The position numbers and the translations under genes were made by a program. Shown one piece after another: positions 34,105 to 45,200 of a stretch of 64,000 nt of DNA (within the stretch, counting starts at the first letter, position 1; each line of letters starts with the position of its first letter). The stretch is from Chenopodium formosanum (lineage: Eukaryota > Streptophyta > Magnoliopsida > Caryophyllales > Amaranthaceae). The stretch is from assembly GCA_024500155.1 (NCBI GenBank), contig CM044880.1:14319379-14383378 (forward strand), read 5' to 3'. Below the pieces are notes generated by a model. It saw nothing but the letters and a program-made list of their open reading frames with translations. It ran no database searches and had not been told where the DNA came from.

Positions 34105-35440
34105 TTATTATAATAATTATAATAAAGCATAATAATAGTAAGATCCTAGGCATGATACTAACAAGATTAATAACAAACCCTAGCATGTCACTAAGCAATA
34201 AAAATCAAAACTTTAGCCCTAACATGATACTAACAATCATAAATATTAGGAAGAACATAAAAGGCATCATACCTTTAATCATACTTATTGATATTAAAGT
34301 TACCCTAGACATGATACTAGGAAGATCAAAACGCCCTAACATAACATTAGGAATCATAATAATAACCTAATCATGATTTCTACATAATAACATCAATAAA
34401 AACCCATCAAAGTACTTACTTAGATGCCTCGTACCTCATTCTAATAACAAAATACACGCGTTAGTAACTTCAAGGAAAATAATAATCAAACACAATTAAG
34501 TAATAATTGAAAGAGAGATTTGGGACCAAACCATCATAAATTAAAACCTTTCACGTCTAGGGCGAAGACAACTTTGAATTTGGCTAGGTGTATCTAGGTC
34601 TTGTGAGTGCGGAATTTTGTATTTGAGAAAAGGCTAGTTTAGAAAAGAGAGAGAGAATATCAAGAATTTCTTGATGAGAGTTGGTGAGAATTGATGAATG
34701 AAAACGGAGTTTTTAGAAGGCTATTTATAGAGAAAATCAGCCAAAAAGATAGAAAATCGAAACAGAGTTCTGACTTAGCGCCAGACGCTGACATTAGCGC
34801 CAGGCGCTAGCACTAGCGCCAGGCGCCAAGCTTAGCGTCAGGCGCTAATGCTGGCGTATGGCGCTAATTTAATTATTGACGCGTTTTCAAAAATCAGATA
34901 GAAATTAACCGTACAGGAGGATAAAATCGTATTTTCCTCAAAAACATTCTTTTATTCTGATTAAAACTCTAAAAAGTCAACAAAAGTCAATTTATCAATG
35001 CTAATTGAATTAGGAATGAAAAGAACCTTCTAGAAGAATCTAGAAGACTAAAACCATTTCTAATTGCATTAGGAATGATAAATCTATATTAGGCCCTCCT
35101 CTAGATCATTCGGCCGCATATAAGGCTCAAACCAGGCCCAGATTAGTAATTTGGCCATAACTTCCTTAATATTCATCGGAATTGGGCTTATAATATATCG
35201 TTGGAAAGCTCTTTTCAAACCCTATCCAACTACACTACTATTGGATCCATATCATGGACCAACCAAACTGGATTGGTTGTTTTCTTAAAATAGGTTTTCA
35301 AAAATAGAGAGAAGAGAAAAGAAATTAAAACTATCCGCAACACCAAACTTTCCACACTTTCACTTCATTCGATTATGATTCGACGTGAAAGATACTCATC
35401 AGCGGGTTTGGTTTTGGGGAGACACAAATGGGTGTCTACA
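33544..35440 (-). mobile_element. Solo Tat-type LTR inside copia A integrase (1897 bp)
   Basis: TGTAGGG...GTCTACA ends with a perfect GTATC duplication (33539-33543 and 35441-35445). Sense is minus (PBS-side end at 33544). A TGGCGCC or TAGCGCC array at 34783-34870 lies upstream of a minus-strand TATA-like box at about 34720-34731. Contains an AAT-repeat near 34060-34100. Confidence 0.92.
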
Positions 35441-35445
35441 GTATC

Positions 35446-35895
35446 AAATTTACTTCTACCTTGTTTTTGTGTAGAAACAAAACAAAGGCAACCAAAAACC
35501 CTTAGGTGTGAAATATCAGGCTTTGTATTGTGTATTTTTTCATAAGGTGAAATGTTTCCTAAGCATTGCAGGGGCATTCTATTTATGACATAGGCAGCAC
35601 ATAAGGCACATTCTCCCCAAAACTGTGCTGGAACATTAGATTGAAAAAATAGGGATCTAGCTGTTTCAAGTAAGTGTTTATGTTTTCTCTCAACTACCCC
35701 ATTTTGTTGAGGTGTATCAACACAACTAGTTTGATGCAAAATACCCTTCCTTAGATAAAGTTTCTTAGCTTCTCCTTCACACAACTCAAGGGCATTATCA
35801 GTTCTTATGCATTGCACATGAGTACAATACTGATTTTCAATAAAGGAAAGGAAGGAATTTAGAACTGAAACAGCATCTGATTTATGTTTTAACAA
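35446..35895 (-). pseudogene. Copia A integrase core
   Basis: Has the second Asp (RTDNALE) and catalytic Glu (QQNGVVERKH) of the DDE triad, then ARSLFFQSNVPAQFWGEC. The first Asp (TIVDDFSR) is encoded just upstream near 35930. The ORF's last residues before 35446 belong to the nested LTR. Confidence 0.85.
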
Positions 35896-35987
35896 ATGAA
35901 TCCAAGTACACCTAGAGAAATCATCAACAATAGTTAAGAAAATTGAACAATTATTATAAGTAGAAATTCTATGGGGCCCCTATATAT

Positions 35988-36329
35988 CTATATGCAAAAG
36001 CTAAAAAGACTTAGATGTTTTAATAGCACTAGTAGGAAAAGACAATCTATGTTGTTTAGCCATAGGACATATTTGACAAAAAGATTGAGAAGAATCTGAG
36101 ATATTAAAGCTAGAATCAACAAGTTTAAGCTGGAAAAAGGTAAATGACCCATTCTAAGGTGAAGAAGCTTAGCTTTTTCAGCTGAATTAATGGAAGAATG
36201 TGAGGAAGATGAAGAAGCAACATTTGCAACCATAGCTCCTTCAAGTCTGGAGAGAAAACTGTCCTGTTCTGAAGCCCTAGCTGGTGTACAGTATAACCCA
36301 TTCTTCAAATCACCAAGATGCATTCTCAT
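35988..36329 (-). pseudogene. Copia A gag-pre-integrase segment
   Basis: Carries LLHLRMGHLPFSSL, the HHCC-type gag-pre-integrase start, then shifts out of frame. Same frame as the protease stretch; separated from it by TAG at 36339-36341. Confidence 0.75.
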
Positions 36330-36338
36330 TGAATGATC

Positions 36339-36824
36339 CTAAACAAAACATCCATTAGTTTTAAAAACCACATCACAACCTATATCACTGCATAATTTTG
36401 GAATAGAAACCAGGTTAAACTTAAACTCTAGCACATATAAAACATCATTCAGCTTAACACCATTCAAATCTACAGAACCCATATGTGTCACAGAAACTTT
36501 GCTCCAATCTGGAATAGTAATATAATGATCCCCAGGTGAAACTTCTTCATAAGTTGTAAAGTATTTCAGATCACAAGTCATGTGATCTGTAGCTCCACTA
36601 TCAATTATCCAATCACAACAAAATGCTGAGAATAAACATATTTTACCTGCTATGAAAGCAGAACCATTGATGTTGTTGTTCACTGTATTCTTTGTGTAAC
36701 CAGAAAACTGAGAATCAGGCTGTACACTAGCTTGTCCTGATACCCGATCAGAAAACTCCATGAACTGATTGTACTGATCTCTAGGAACTGAAACCATATC
36801 TGAAACTGAACCTTCTTCTTCCAT
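36339..36824 (-). pseudogene. Copia A protease
   Basis: Contains WIIDSGATDHMTCD with an intact DSG active-site triad and a typical LNDVLYVLEFKFNLVSIPKLC tail. Cleaves the polyprotein in active elements. Confidence 0.85.
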
Positions 36825-36929
36825 CTGAGAAAAATTAGCAAATCTTTTATTGCCTGTAAGAGTACCCTTATTATTGTTCTTGAAATCTTGAGGATAACAC
36901 TGGACTTTGAAACACCTCTCAATGGTGTG

Positions 36930-37745
36930 TCATGGTATCTTGTAGTGTTCACTAAAAAACTGAGATCTTATGTTATCATAAGTCATACTAGACCTACCTC
37001 TGCCTCTTTCACTGTAACTCATCCTTGTGTTCTGATTATAATTCTGATATTGTCCTTTATAACCCTTATTGTCATATAAACTCCTTCGATCTGCAGCAAA
37101 AGCATGAGATTCATTTGTAGTCTGCATATCACCAATTACTGACTTGTGCCTTTCTTCTTGCACCAAAAGTCTATAAGCATGTGTAACTGCTACCAAAGGC
37201 TGCATCATCAAGATATTTCCTCTAACCATACCAAAATTCTCATTCAACTTCATCAAGAACTGAATTAACCTTTGGTTATCCCTTTGTGTAGCCAACTTCT
37301 GATTAAGATTGCATGTACAACCTCCACAAGAACATACAGAAAATGGGTTTACAGCATCTAATTCATCCCATAACATCTTCATTTTAGTAAAAAACTCAGC
37401 AACACTTGTTGTTCCTTGCTGTAAATCTGCTAGTTGCTGCTGTAAAGCAAACAACTGGGGCCCTAAAGACTGTGCATATCTTTCTTCCAAATTTTGCCAA
37501 ATCTCCCTTGCTGTTGTAAAATATAGAACACTTCTTGCCAACACAGGCTCAAGAGCACTTAAAATCCAACTTATAGCAAGATCATTACACCTTTTCCATG
37601 CACTAAAAGATGCATGAACAGAACTAGTCATAGGAATAGATCCATCTACAAACCCTAGTTTATTTTTAGCAGATAAACCTATCATCATTGATCTTTTCCA
37701 ATCACTAAAACCTGTTCCATCAAATTTGATTGGAACCGAAGCCAT
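36930..37745 (-). pseudogene. Copia A gag
   Basis: Starts MASVPIKFDGTGFSDWKRSM, with a copia gag (UBN2-like) body: EIWQNLEERYAQSLGPQLFALQQQL split over residues 75-110, and CSCGGCTCNLNQKL. At its end a TGA (36930-36932) sits inside the zinc knuckle. The knuckle has also lost the first two cysteines (SEHY in place of CxHC), while HTIERC remains downstream. Confidence 0.88.
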
Positions 37746-38152
37746 TTTCAGATTATCACCCGGATGTATATAATAAGGAGATCTAGGATCCTAAGTAGGA
37801 TCTTGATTCTGACTTTGCTCAATCCCAGCCATATTCAATCAAATATCAATCCAAAAAACTTCAACAAATTTCGACAGATTTCAATTAATTTCTACACAAC
37901 TAATCAATTTCGCACAATCAATTCAGCAAAATAATCATCCAAGACTTCAAGAATTCAATTATTTTTAACAAATTCAATCCAGAAATTTATCAATCAACCA
38001 AAAAATCAAGCGGAATTTTCAACTAATTTCCAGAATCTATCAACCAAAAAATCTTCAGAAAAAAAATGTAATTCGATAATTTCTCCAGAAAAACTTACAA
38101 ACTGATGAAAAATTTTGCGCCCAAATCGAGTATATTCGCAGCTCTGATACCA

Positions 38153-38404
38153 TGTAAACTTCACTGTTCTTGAGTTTTAGTAATCGAAGAAAAAAAAACT
38201 TAAGAAACTAAGAGAGAAGAATTTAGAGAGAGAAAGTTTAAGGGAAAAGAATTTCTCATTATTGAAAAATTAATTGTGTAATACAGGAGACAACTATATT
38301 TATAACAAATTGTGGCCCACCTAACTAACTACTTAAGCCAGTTGTAATATCAAAACTAATAACAAACAATTGCTGACGTGGCTAACTAACCACTATTCTT
38401 CACA
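38153..38404 (-). repeat. Copia A 5' LTR
   Basis: Partner of 31185-31437; next to the initiator-Met-type PBS at 38141-38152. Confidence 0.92.
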
Positions 38405-38469
38405 TTTTATTTTATATTTTTTTAGCAAAACCCCTATCTCAAGTAGCATTTTTTTAAAGGTACAGAGAA

Positions 38470-38660
38470 AGACCCTAACTGTACCTCAACCCTCACGGGT
38501 TTTTTTGATCCGATATTTGCGGGTCAAACACTTTGAGAGTAAGAGGGAAGAGTAAGGGAGTTCACCCACAAAGTGTTTCTCGTAGGAATTGAACCCTCAA
38601 CTTCAAGGTTGGAAGGTAAGTGACAATCTTACCACTAGACCAAGCTTAGCTTGGTAGGTA
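38470..38660 (-). mobile_element. tRNA-derived SINE, copy 1
   Basis: Minus strand has a pol III box A GGTCTAGTGG (38632-38641) and a perfect box B GGTTCAATTCC (38585-38595) with tRNA-like spacing, preceded by AAGCTAAGCTT. The 3' boundary near 38470 is a guess. A second copy of the family is at 52700-52870. Confidence 0.7.
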
Positions 38661-38835
38661 ACAATTTCACTTATACGGAGTACTTATTTAGTAAGTTATT
38701 AGATAAAGGTAAAACCGCTATTTCAAGTAACGATTTTGCTAAGAAAACCGCAATACTAAGAAACGGTTTTGCGCTGTAATTATTTCCAATCCTATCTGAA
38801 CAATAATCTTTGGTAATTAAGTTTTGTTCTGATGT

Positions 38836-38841
38836 CTATTC

Positions 38842-38868
<27 letters not shown>
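38836..38868 (+). mobile_element. Micro-retroinsertion: six bases plus poly(A)
   Basis: CTATTC followed by about 27 A, flanked by identical 15-base copies of GTTTTGTTCTGATGT (38821-38835 and 38869-38883). The long duplication and poly(A) fit LINE-machinery insertion of an extremely 5'-truncated transcript. Confidence 0.7.
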
Positions 38869-38872
<4 letters not shown>

Positions 38873-39173
38873 TGTTCTGATGTAAAAGTGTAAAAAAAAA
38901 TAACCTTAGTTTTGTAAATCACCCGATTTGAACACCAATATTTTACCTCTCCTTCCAAACCCAACAAGTCCTTTGAAGTGACGGTATTTGTCAGAAATCG
39001 ATTTTGGATAGTAAACATCTTTTGAATTAATGTTGTCACACGAACCCCGGTTTGAAAACTCTCTGGCTCTCTGCTCATTTCGATGTTTTTTTCTCTCTTT
39101 TGCAATAACTCCCTCTACTATTAACACAATAAATCACTTTCTCAATGTTACTGTTTTATTGAGCACAAGGGAT

Positions 39174-39219
39174 TTTTTTTTTTTTTTTTAATTTTTATTG
39201 AATTTTTTTTTTTGAAACT
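39174..39219 (-). mobile_element. Micro-retroinsertion with AATAAA and poly(A)
   Basis: A 45-46-base insert flanked by 13-14-base copies of TGAGCACAAGGGAT (39160-39173 and 39219-39232). On the minus strand it reads AGTTTC, A-run, TTCAATAAAAATT, then poly(A), so it includes a polyadenylation-signal-like AATAAA. Confidence 0.7.
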
Positions 39220-39499
39220 GAGCACAAGGGATATTGTGACAGCATTTCGCCGTCACAGATTTGGCAAGCTTGTAGTTAACCAGCGGATGGAAGTTATATC
39301 TAATGTACTAATGGTCAAACAACCAGAAAATTAGTGGCATGCACTAAATCACAAGAAGTCTTGCTAATTAAGCAAGTCATGTCAGATTATAATCAGTAAT
39401 TCAGTATAGTTTCAACTTTATAATTGTTTCCCCACAAATAGTTAAGAAAAATAATACACATACTGCAAAAGCTATTGCAATTTTTGTAATACAACCTAT

Positions 39500-39669
39500 A
39501 GACACTACTAAGTTATGTGAGATCTTCCTGTATTAACCTGCAAATTCTTCCCAACATATCTAACAAAATTCGGCACAAACCAAAGCGCTGATGTCTCAAC
39601 AGCAGCGTATTTGTTGAGTCCTACAAACACCATGACCTCACTTGTGAAAACATTTGTGTCTTCTTCGAT
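39500..39669 (-). other. MED32: Probable 3' exon of MED32 with in-phase ORF
   Basis: Preceded on the minus strand by a good acceptor (TTTACTGGCAG). The MED32 stop codon TAG is immediately followed by a donor-like GTATGT, so a 2.0-kb intron (about 39670-41702) would place this exon right after the stop. Across that junction it is open for about 53 codons in the MED32 phase (IEEDTNVFTSEVMVF...) to a TAG near 39508. Could be ordinary 3' UTR, or an exon used with a different upstream splice. I recognise no domain. Confidence 0.4.
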
Positions 39670-39699
39670 CTGCCAGTAAAAGAAATGAAAGAACAATTA

Positions 39700-41702
39700 A
39701 TAGGTTAAGAGATCCATTTGAGTATAAAATTCCAAACTAAAATGGCATAGCTCATGCACAATAACGCGCATATGTTATTTCTACCATTTTAACCAGGTCC
39801 CCCTACTATAATATAGAAAGACAAGGAGTAGAATTATGCTTTTGACCAAAAAAAATATCTTATCAAATTCATTCAGCTGGACAGCAGATATAGCCTACTA
39901 AGATACCAGAATATACATCCATAACCAGAACAGAAGTATTCACCCTTCTCTCAGTTTACTTCTGCTGTTCTGCAAGCACTTCTACTAGTAAATTTAATCC
40001 TAGCACATAAGCTAGCTCATTGTGCGTATTTGGTACTGCTTGCTCCCATATCTCCTTTACAATTGAGCGCTATAAGTTTTATGAAGGCGACAACAAAAAA
40101 TAATAAACGAGAAAATCTGCAATCTTTAAGCTTCAGCACTCCTGTTCAAGGATGCCCCAGTTTCAGAAATAAGTTCTCCCCAGAAAGATTATAGAAATTA
40201 CTTCATCCATCCCCTTTTACAGAAAGTGGGTTTAAAAACTGTTTTACAGAAAGTGGAAAAACGGACAGATAAATGAGAGTGGGTGGGTGTGGGCCAAATT
40301 TTAAAGAAGTAAAGGAAACAATATTACCACATAAGCAAGTTTAGTATTTAGTAAATGAAAGGACATAGAGCACTTGCCTGAATGTGAACCTAAGACTAGG
40401 AGTAGATTTCTCCCTTTTCATTCATGAAGGATTGGCCTAGTTGAATACATAGTGCAAGAATACCTCTCATATAGTAAGAAATAGGTCTCTTACTACATAT
40501 GTAATTCCTTTCAACTTATGAATTATTCATCATAAACGGTAAACACTCACAAGCCCAAACATAACTTTACTATTGAGCTTGTGTATTTGTCTTAGAGACT
40601 TGCAAACTGGAAAGCAAACCAACATGGGAAAAAAAGAAATTGTCCTAAAACTTGAGAGTAAGAGAGAGAGAGAAAGAGGATGCAAAGTTCATCAGACACT
40701 CTAGCTCAGATTCTCAAATCCTTCTTCTATTCCTTGATCGGGTCCTTCCAAAGTTCCAACCCCCTCGAAGATTCAGTCAATCATGCTGGACTCAATCCTA
40801 TCAAATTTCTTCACCCATTTCCTTTTAGGTGTCCCCATGTTGGAAACTTGGAAATGTTTCTGTTTACAAACTTAAGCAACCAAAAAAAAAACAAAACCTG
40901 TTTCATAGACTTTCTTATCCAATTAACCTAAACATGACATTTTTGGGTGAAAAGGGAGGGGGTTACTGAGGTCATCAGGCACAACAATCCAACAAAACGT
41001 TTTCTCCTCACTCCAGGCCCTAAAAAAACACTCTTCCTCACTGGGCGTCAAAACTGTATATATAACCCATGGGAAATGGAGCAGCTCCCACTGTGCTCTT
41101 CATTGGACCTCATAATCAATATCGATAATAACAACCAAGATCTACATCCTTTCTCAAAATAGTCAGAAATAATTAATGCAGAAACCTATGACACAATAAG
41201 CATGCATAAAATTAGTAGTATCAAGACTCTCAACTATATACAGAAACAGCTCATCATTTGTATACAGCAAAATATATTATTCATGGAGTCATGGGAGATT
41301 TTATCTTCCACAAAGTCCTCATGAGAAGATTTTCCTTTTTTATAAGATCTATGAAAGAATTAATCATCATTTATGAACTCAAATGTGAGATGAAAATCTT
41401 ATAACTGATACATGAAGCATCAACTTATGTAGGATAAGTGGATAACAGGTTTAGGCTTTTGTTCCCTTGTAATAACCTATCAGAGGCCTATTTGTACACA
41501 AGGTCATAAAGAACTATTAACTAATTTGAGCTTCCCAAAGTCAATAATTACCATTTATAAATACATTTAATTAGTATCCCGATGAAAGTGCATCCATCAA
41601 TGCTGCATAAAACCACTGTTTAGGATCCCAAGTTCTCAAAGCACTATGCATTAGGTGTCTATGCTTCAAACAAAAAGACATTAAATTTCCAATCACACAT
41701 AC
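39700..41702. other. Probable MED32 3' intron / intergenic sequence
   Basis: AT-rich sequence with no recognisable gene, only short ORFs without family features. If the splice proposed for MED32 is real this is intronic. Confidence 0.45.
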
Positions 41703-42137
41703 CTATTGAGCAGTATCCTCTGTGAACCTAGCATCAAAAGGAGCAGAAGAGTTGGGGTGGGACGACCCACCACTGCTTCCAGAACCCTGCTGCAATTCAA
41801 TCACAAGCCATCTCACTGCTTTACTCATTTGTTCTAACCTTACAGCACTTATGGGTGGAAGACCAGCAATAGCCTGGCCAGGCTTCCCAGCCACTGAGCC
41901 AGTGGCCTCATCCACCAAACACTCTGATCCTATTCTCAGCTTAACAGACTCTACAAACTCCTCAGCTTGATCACAAGCCACCCTAAATAGTTCCCACCGC
42001 TGTTTAAAGCTCTCCAGGGCAGTATCTGTAATTGGTGTTTTGTAACTTTCAGATGCTTCTTGTGCCTCTAAGACCCCAGCAGCAGCAGAAAGAAATTCTT
42101 GATATGCAGAATTTAGGGCATCTACAATATTGTCCAT
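41703..42137 (-). CDS. MED32: Mediator of RNA polymerase II transcription subunit 32
   Basis: Encodes 144 residues in one exon, starting at ATG 42135-42137 (MDNIVDALNSAYQEFL) and ending TEDTAQ. It matches plant MED32 along its length: the helical N terminus, ESFKQRWELFRVACDQAEEF, the VKLRIGSECLVDEATG block, ISAVRLEQMSKAVRWLVIEL, and a Ser/Gly-rich tail. Plant MED32 is a small Mediator subunit that couples transcription factors to RNA polymerase II in the nucleus. A longer reading with MGYCACVQVKIVP upstream crosses a splice acceptor (TGTGCAG) at 42153, so the MDN start is preferred. A 5' UTR exon lies near 43.8 kb. No coding lesion seen. Confidence 0.93.
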   Translation of the reverse strand: MDNIVDALNSAYQEFLSAAAGVLEAQEASESYKTPITDTALESFKQRWELFRVACDQAEEFVESVKLRIGSECLVDEATGSVAGKPGQAIAGLPPISAVRLEQMSKAVRWLVIELQQGSGSSGGSSHPNSSAPFDARFTEDTAQ

Positions 42138-42152
42138 TGGCACAATCTTGAC

Positions 42153-43779
42153 CTGCACACATGCACAATACCCCAATGTTATTTAATTCACTAGTATGAG
42201 ATTGGGTACAGGTATGCAATTCAATAAAATCAGACAAAAAATGTACCACTTTCATGTATAATTTGATTGTTTTGGTTCAGCAGAGATTAGTGAATTATGT
42301 AAGGTTCAAGTGGGAATTAGCTAATAAAGTGACTATGCTCAGAGTTAATGAGCTTTATAAATGGTGACAAAGCACATCTAACATAACCCCTCCACATGTG
42401 ATTTCCCTTCATTTCCTCTCTATCTAGCTTTCTTTACTCTTTCCACTATTTCTTCTTTCATATCAGAGGATAGAACGAACAACACCTAAATTTCATGACA
42501 TGGCAACTTCTACCGGCATAGAATTTCTAAGGCAAAGACATGGTAATTCCATAGTTGAGTATATATAACATAAGTCTCAAATACTCGCAAAAGTCCAGCC
42601 TTAACTCAAGTTTTTACCAAAGTCCAGCCTTAAATAGCCATTGCCTTTTAGAATAAGCTACTAGTTGTAAACAGCTCATGTGGAAACATCAGAGTTCTTA
42701 CACAATCTGCAAACCAGAAAACTGAGAAAAGCTCATTTCTCACTTTAATCTTGAACCTCCTCAGCAATCTTCTCCACCAACTACTCTTATAAAGCCAAGA
42801 TATCTGCCAGACTGTTAAGAGTAATGGGATGGGTCTGGGCCTTACAAAAGCTGAAATTAGCAACATACCCATATTCCAGAAATAGATATCTAGCCAGGTT
42901 TCTCCCAAGAAAAATAAAAACGTATCAATATTGGGAAGCCAATTGGCAAATTAATAGGCCTTAAATTAGCAAGAAAACACTCCATTTCTCTTCTATTTTT
43001 TTCAACAGTACAGCAGTGATGAGTTAAAATACGATCCATAAAAGATACTTCATTGCTCTTGACGGGCAGCATGGGCGCAAATCATGCAGCGATCAAAATC
43101 AGTTTGGTTAGCTTTCAAGTTAGCTCATAAAAGCAACTATGATCCTAGTCATTCTTAGCCTCCCCACATGTCCTGATATAGTAGTCACATTGCTAATCTA
43201 TATTCTATATTACATTACCACACTACGAACGTGACATCTAATCTATATTCACATTGCTAATCTAATCTATATTCGGATGAACGGAGTATATTGCATATAC
43301 GGTGACCGCTGGAGCCAACAAAATACTCCATTGCTCCACATTGTCACCTAAAAACCACCTTTCTTACAGAAAAAACCAACTTGGCATCAAAATATTCACC
43401 AGTCACTTTTCCAGTACAAATTATCATAAATCATAAACAATTTCATGGAAAAATCTTGTAATAAGCTCCCTGGAAAACATTATTTACCAATTTTTAATCC
43501 CTAAAAATTCCCTTTTTCATAGTAATGTCTTAATATTAAAGGGTTCTGCAACAAAATAGTAACCAAATTTTATTCAATCATCAAATGTAATTCTTCCAGA
43601 TTAAGAAAATGAATAGAAACATTATAGCAACGAAATTTCTAGTCAGCTCTTATTAAAATTAATAGTTCAATAACCCACTTCAGAAGAACCCTAAATTGAT
43701 TTAACTGACAATAAAATTAACGATTAAAAGTAGATTGTGAAATTGATATTTAAAGGGTAGAAACGAAAAAAGAGTTTAC
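42153..43779 (-). other. MED32: MED32 5' UTR intron
   Basis: Predicted from donor GAG|GTAAAC at the exon ending 43780 and acceptor TGTGCAG at 42153. About 1.6 kb, AT-rich, without other genes. A long leader intron is often linked to expression level, but nothing here tests that. Confidence 0.6.
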
Positions 43780-43872
43780 CTCTGAAAACGCTTTAATGGA
43801 GGAGAGAAAGCTCAGAAGACTCTTCAATGGAGGAAAGAGAGGGAACTAGGGAAGGGTGTAGCGATCCAGTGG
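43780..43872 (-). other. MED32: MED32 5' UTR exon
   Basis: Pyrimidine-rich on the minus strand (CTTTCCTCCATTGAAG, CTTTCTCTCC), ending CAGAG before GTAAAC. The transcription start is not defined; no ATG upstream in the right phase. Confidence 0.5.
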
Positions 43873-44589
43873 AAATGAACATGAAAAATGCTTTGGTTGA
43901 TAAAAAATTTGATTAGACTATTTTACCCTCTTTAAGTTACCATTTTTTTTTTTTTCTTTTTTAATGTTGAAGAAGAAAAAAATTACCCAAAAGTTTTATG
44001 TGTAGCTAGCCAATCCACATTGTATAACTATGACCATTAGGGTTGTTCATCGGTTCAAGACCCAGACCAAATCGAAGATCGAAAATGAGAATTTTAAAAA
44101 CTGAAGACCAGACCGATTAAGCTAGGACCAAACTCGGACCAAATCGAAAGAATCGGTCCAAAACTCGGACTGGACCGCTTTGGACCGATTTAATAATTTA
44201 TTTTTTTAAAAAAAAGAATTCTAATTTTTTTTAATATTTTTATGGAAAACTAGAAAAAAGTACAGGAAAATATACACTTTAACCTCTTTTTTTTGTATAT
44301 TTAGTACAAAAAAGCTCATAAATTTAAAACTTTATGAGCTTATTAAAAATAATAATCTTAATCATTATTTAAGGTTTCATGCATATTTTAAAGGTAAATT
44401 TGATAATTATACCATGTATTGTTGTCAAATTTGAAATTACCACCTTAAGTTTTTTTTTTTTTTTTTTTTTTTTTTAATCTTACCACCTAGTTTTTCCCAA
44501 AACTTTTAAAATTGTAAAAGTTTTGTGTAGAACGGACTCACGTGAGTCCGGTCATACAAACAGAAAAAAAAATTGTGGAAAAAACAAAT

Positions 44590-44780
44590 CTTAATGGTCA
44601 GAAATTAGATAATAATAGTCAGATATTAGATTACAATGGTCAGAAAATAGATTGTAATGGTCAAATATTAAATTATAAATATCATATACTATATTATAAA
44701 TTTATAATTGTCAGAAAATATGTTATATATATCAGAAAATAGGTTAAATATATCATAAATTAAAGTATAATGGTCAGGTA
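44590..44780 (+). repeat. About 21-bp imperfect tandem repeat (AATGGTCAGAAATTAGAT)
   Basis: Roughly nine decaying units around AATGGTCAGAAATTAGAT. In one frame they read as seven-residue repeats (NGQKIDY-like). Low complexity, inside the nested DNA transposons; probably not a gene. Confidence 0.6.
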
Positions 44781-44889
44781 AAAACCCCTCCTTCCTTCTT
44801 CTCTTTCTTTCTCCACGGCAATTACTATCTCTCTCATCTTTCTCTGCAACTCACATTATTAGTTGCTGAAATCATGTAATTTGATTCGA

Positions 44890-45200
44890 TTAGTATTTTG
44901 TTGATTAGAGAAAGCGAAGAAGGAAGCGAAGAAAAGCAGGTGGTTGACGCCGTTAATGGCAGAGCTCAAGAATATGAATCATTTCTCTATCAAAAGCAAA
45001 TCGAGCTCGAAATTCAAGCTTTTACTCAATGGTTTTACTCATCAATGGCAAAGTCCAATGGCGGAGTTCGAAATTCGAGTTGTTAATGGCGGAGTTCAAT
45101 GTTTTACTCATCAATGGTTTTACTCGAAATTCGAGCTTTTACTACATTAACTGAAGGATAATGGCGGAGTTCAGTGTTTTACTCATCAATGGCTTGCTTC
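44890..45200 (+). repeat. Imperfect repeats of AATGGCGGAGTTC and TTACTCATCAATGG
   Basis: The two motifs alternate several times with TCGAAATTCGAG. Likely internal duplication within the nested transposon; no recognisable product. Confidence 0.55.

Larger units (their letters stand above)
31185..38404 (-). mobile_element. Ty1-copia retrotransposon A, split by a solo Tat-type LTR
   Basis: LTRs 31185-31437 and 38153-38404 (about 253 bp) differ at about seven sites plus one A-run indel, all seven being transitions. Target duplication TTTTA at 31180-31184 and 38405-38409. The PBS TGGTATCAGAGC (38141-38152, initiator-Met type) touches the 5' LTR and a GGGGGGGGTG PPT lies at the 3' LTR. Gene order gag, protease, integrase, RT, RNase H. 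About 5.3 kb without the nested LTR. Coding regions have stops and frameshifts. Confidence 0.93.

Noticed and set aside
42648..43072. ORFs inside the MED32 leader intron
   Set aside because: No start context, homology or splice support; AT-rich intronic sequence.
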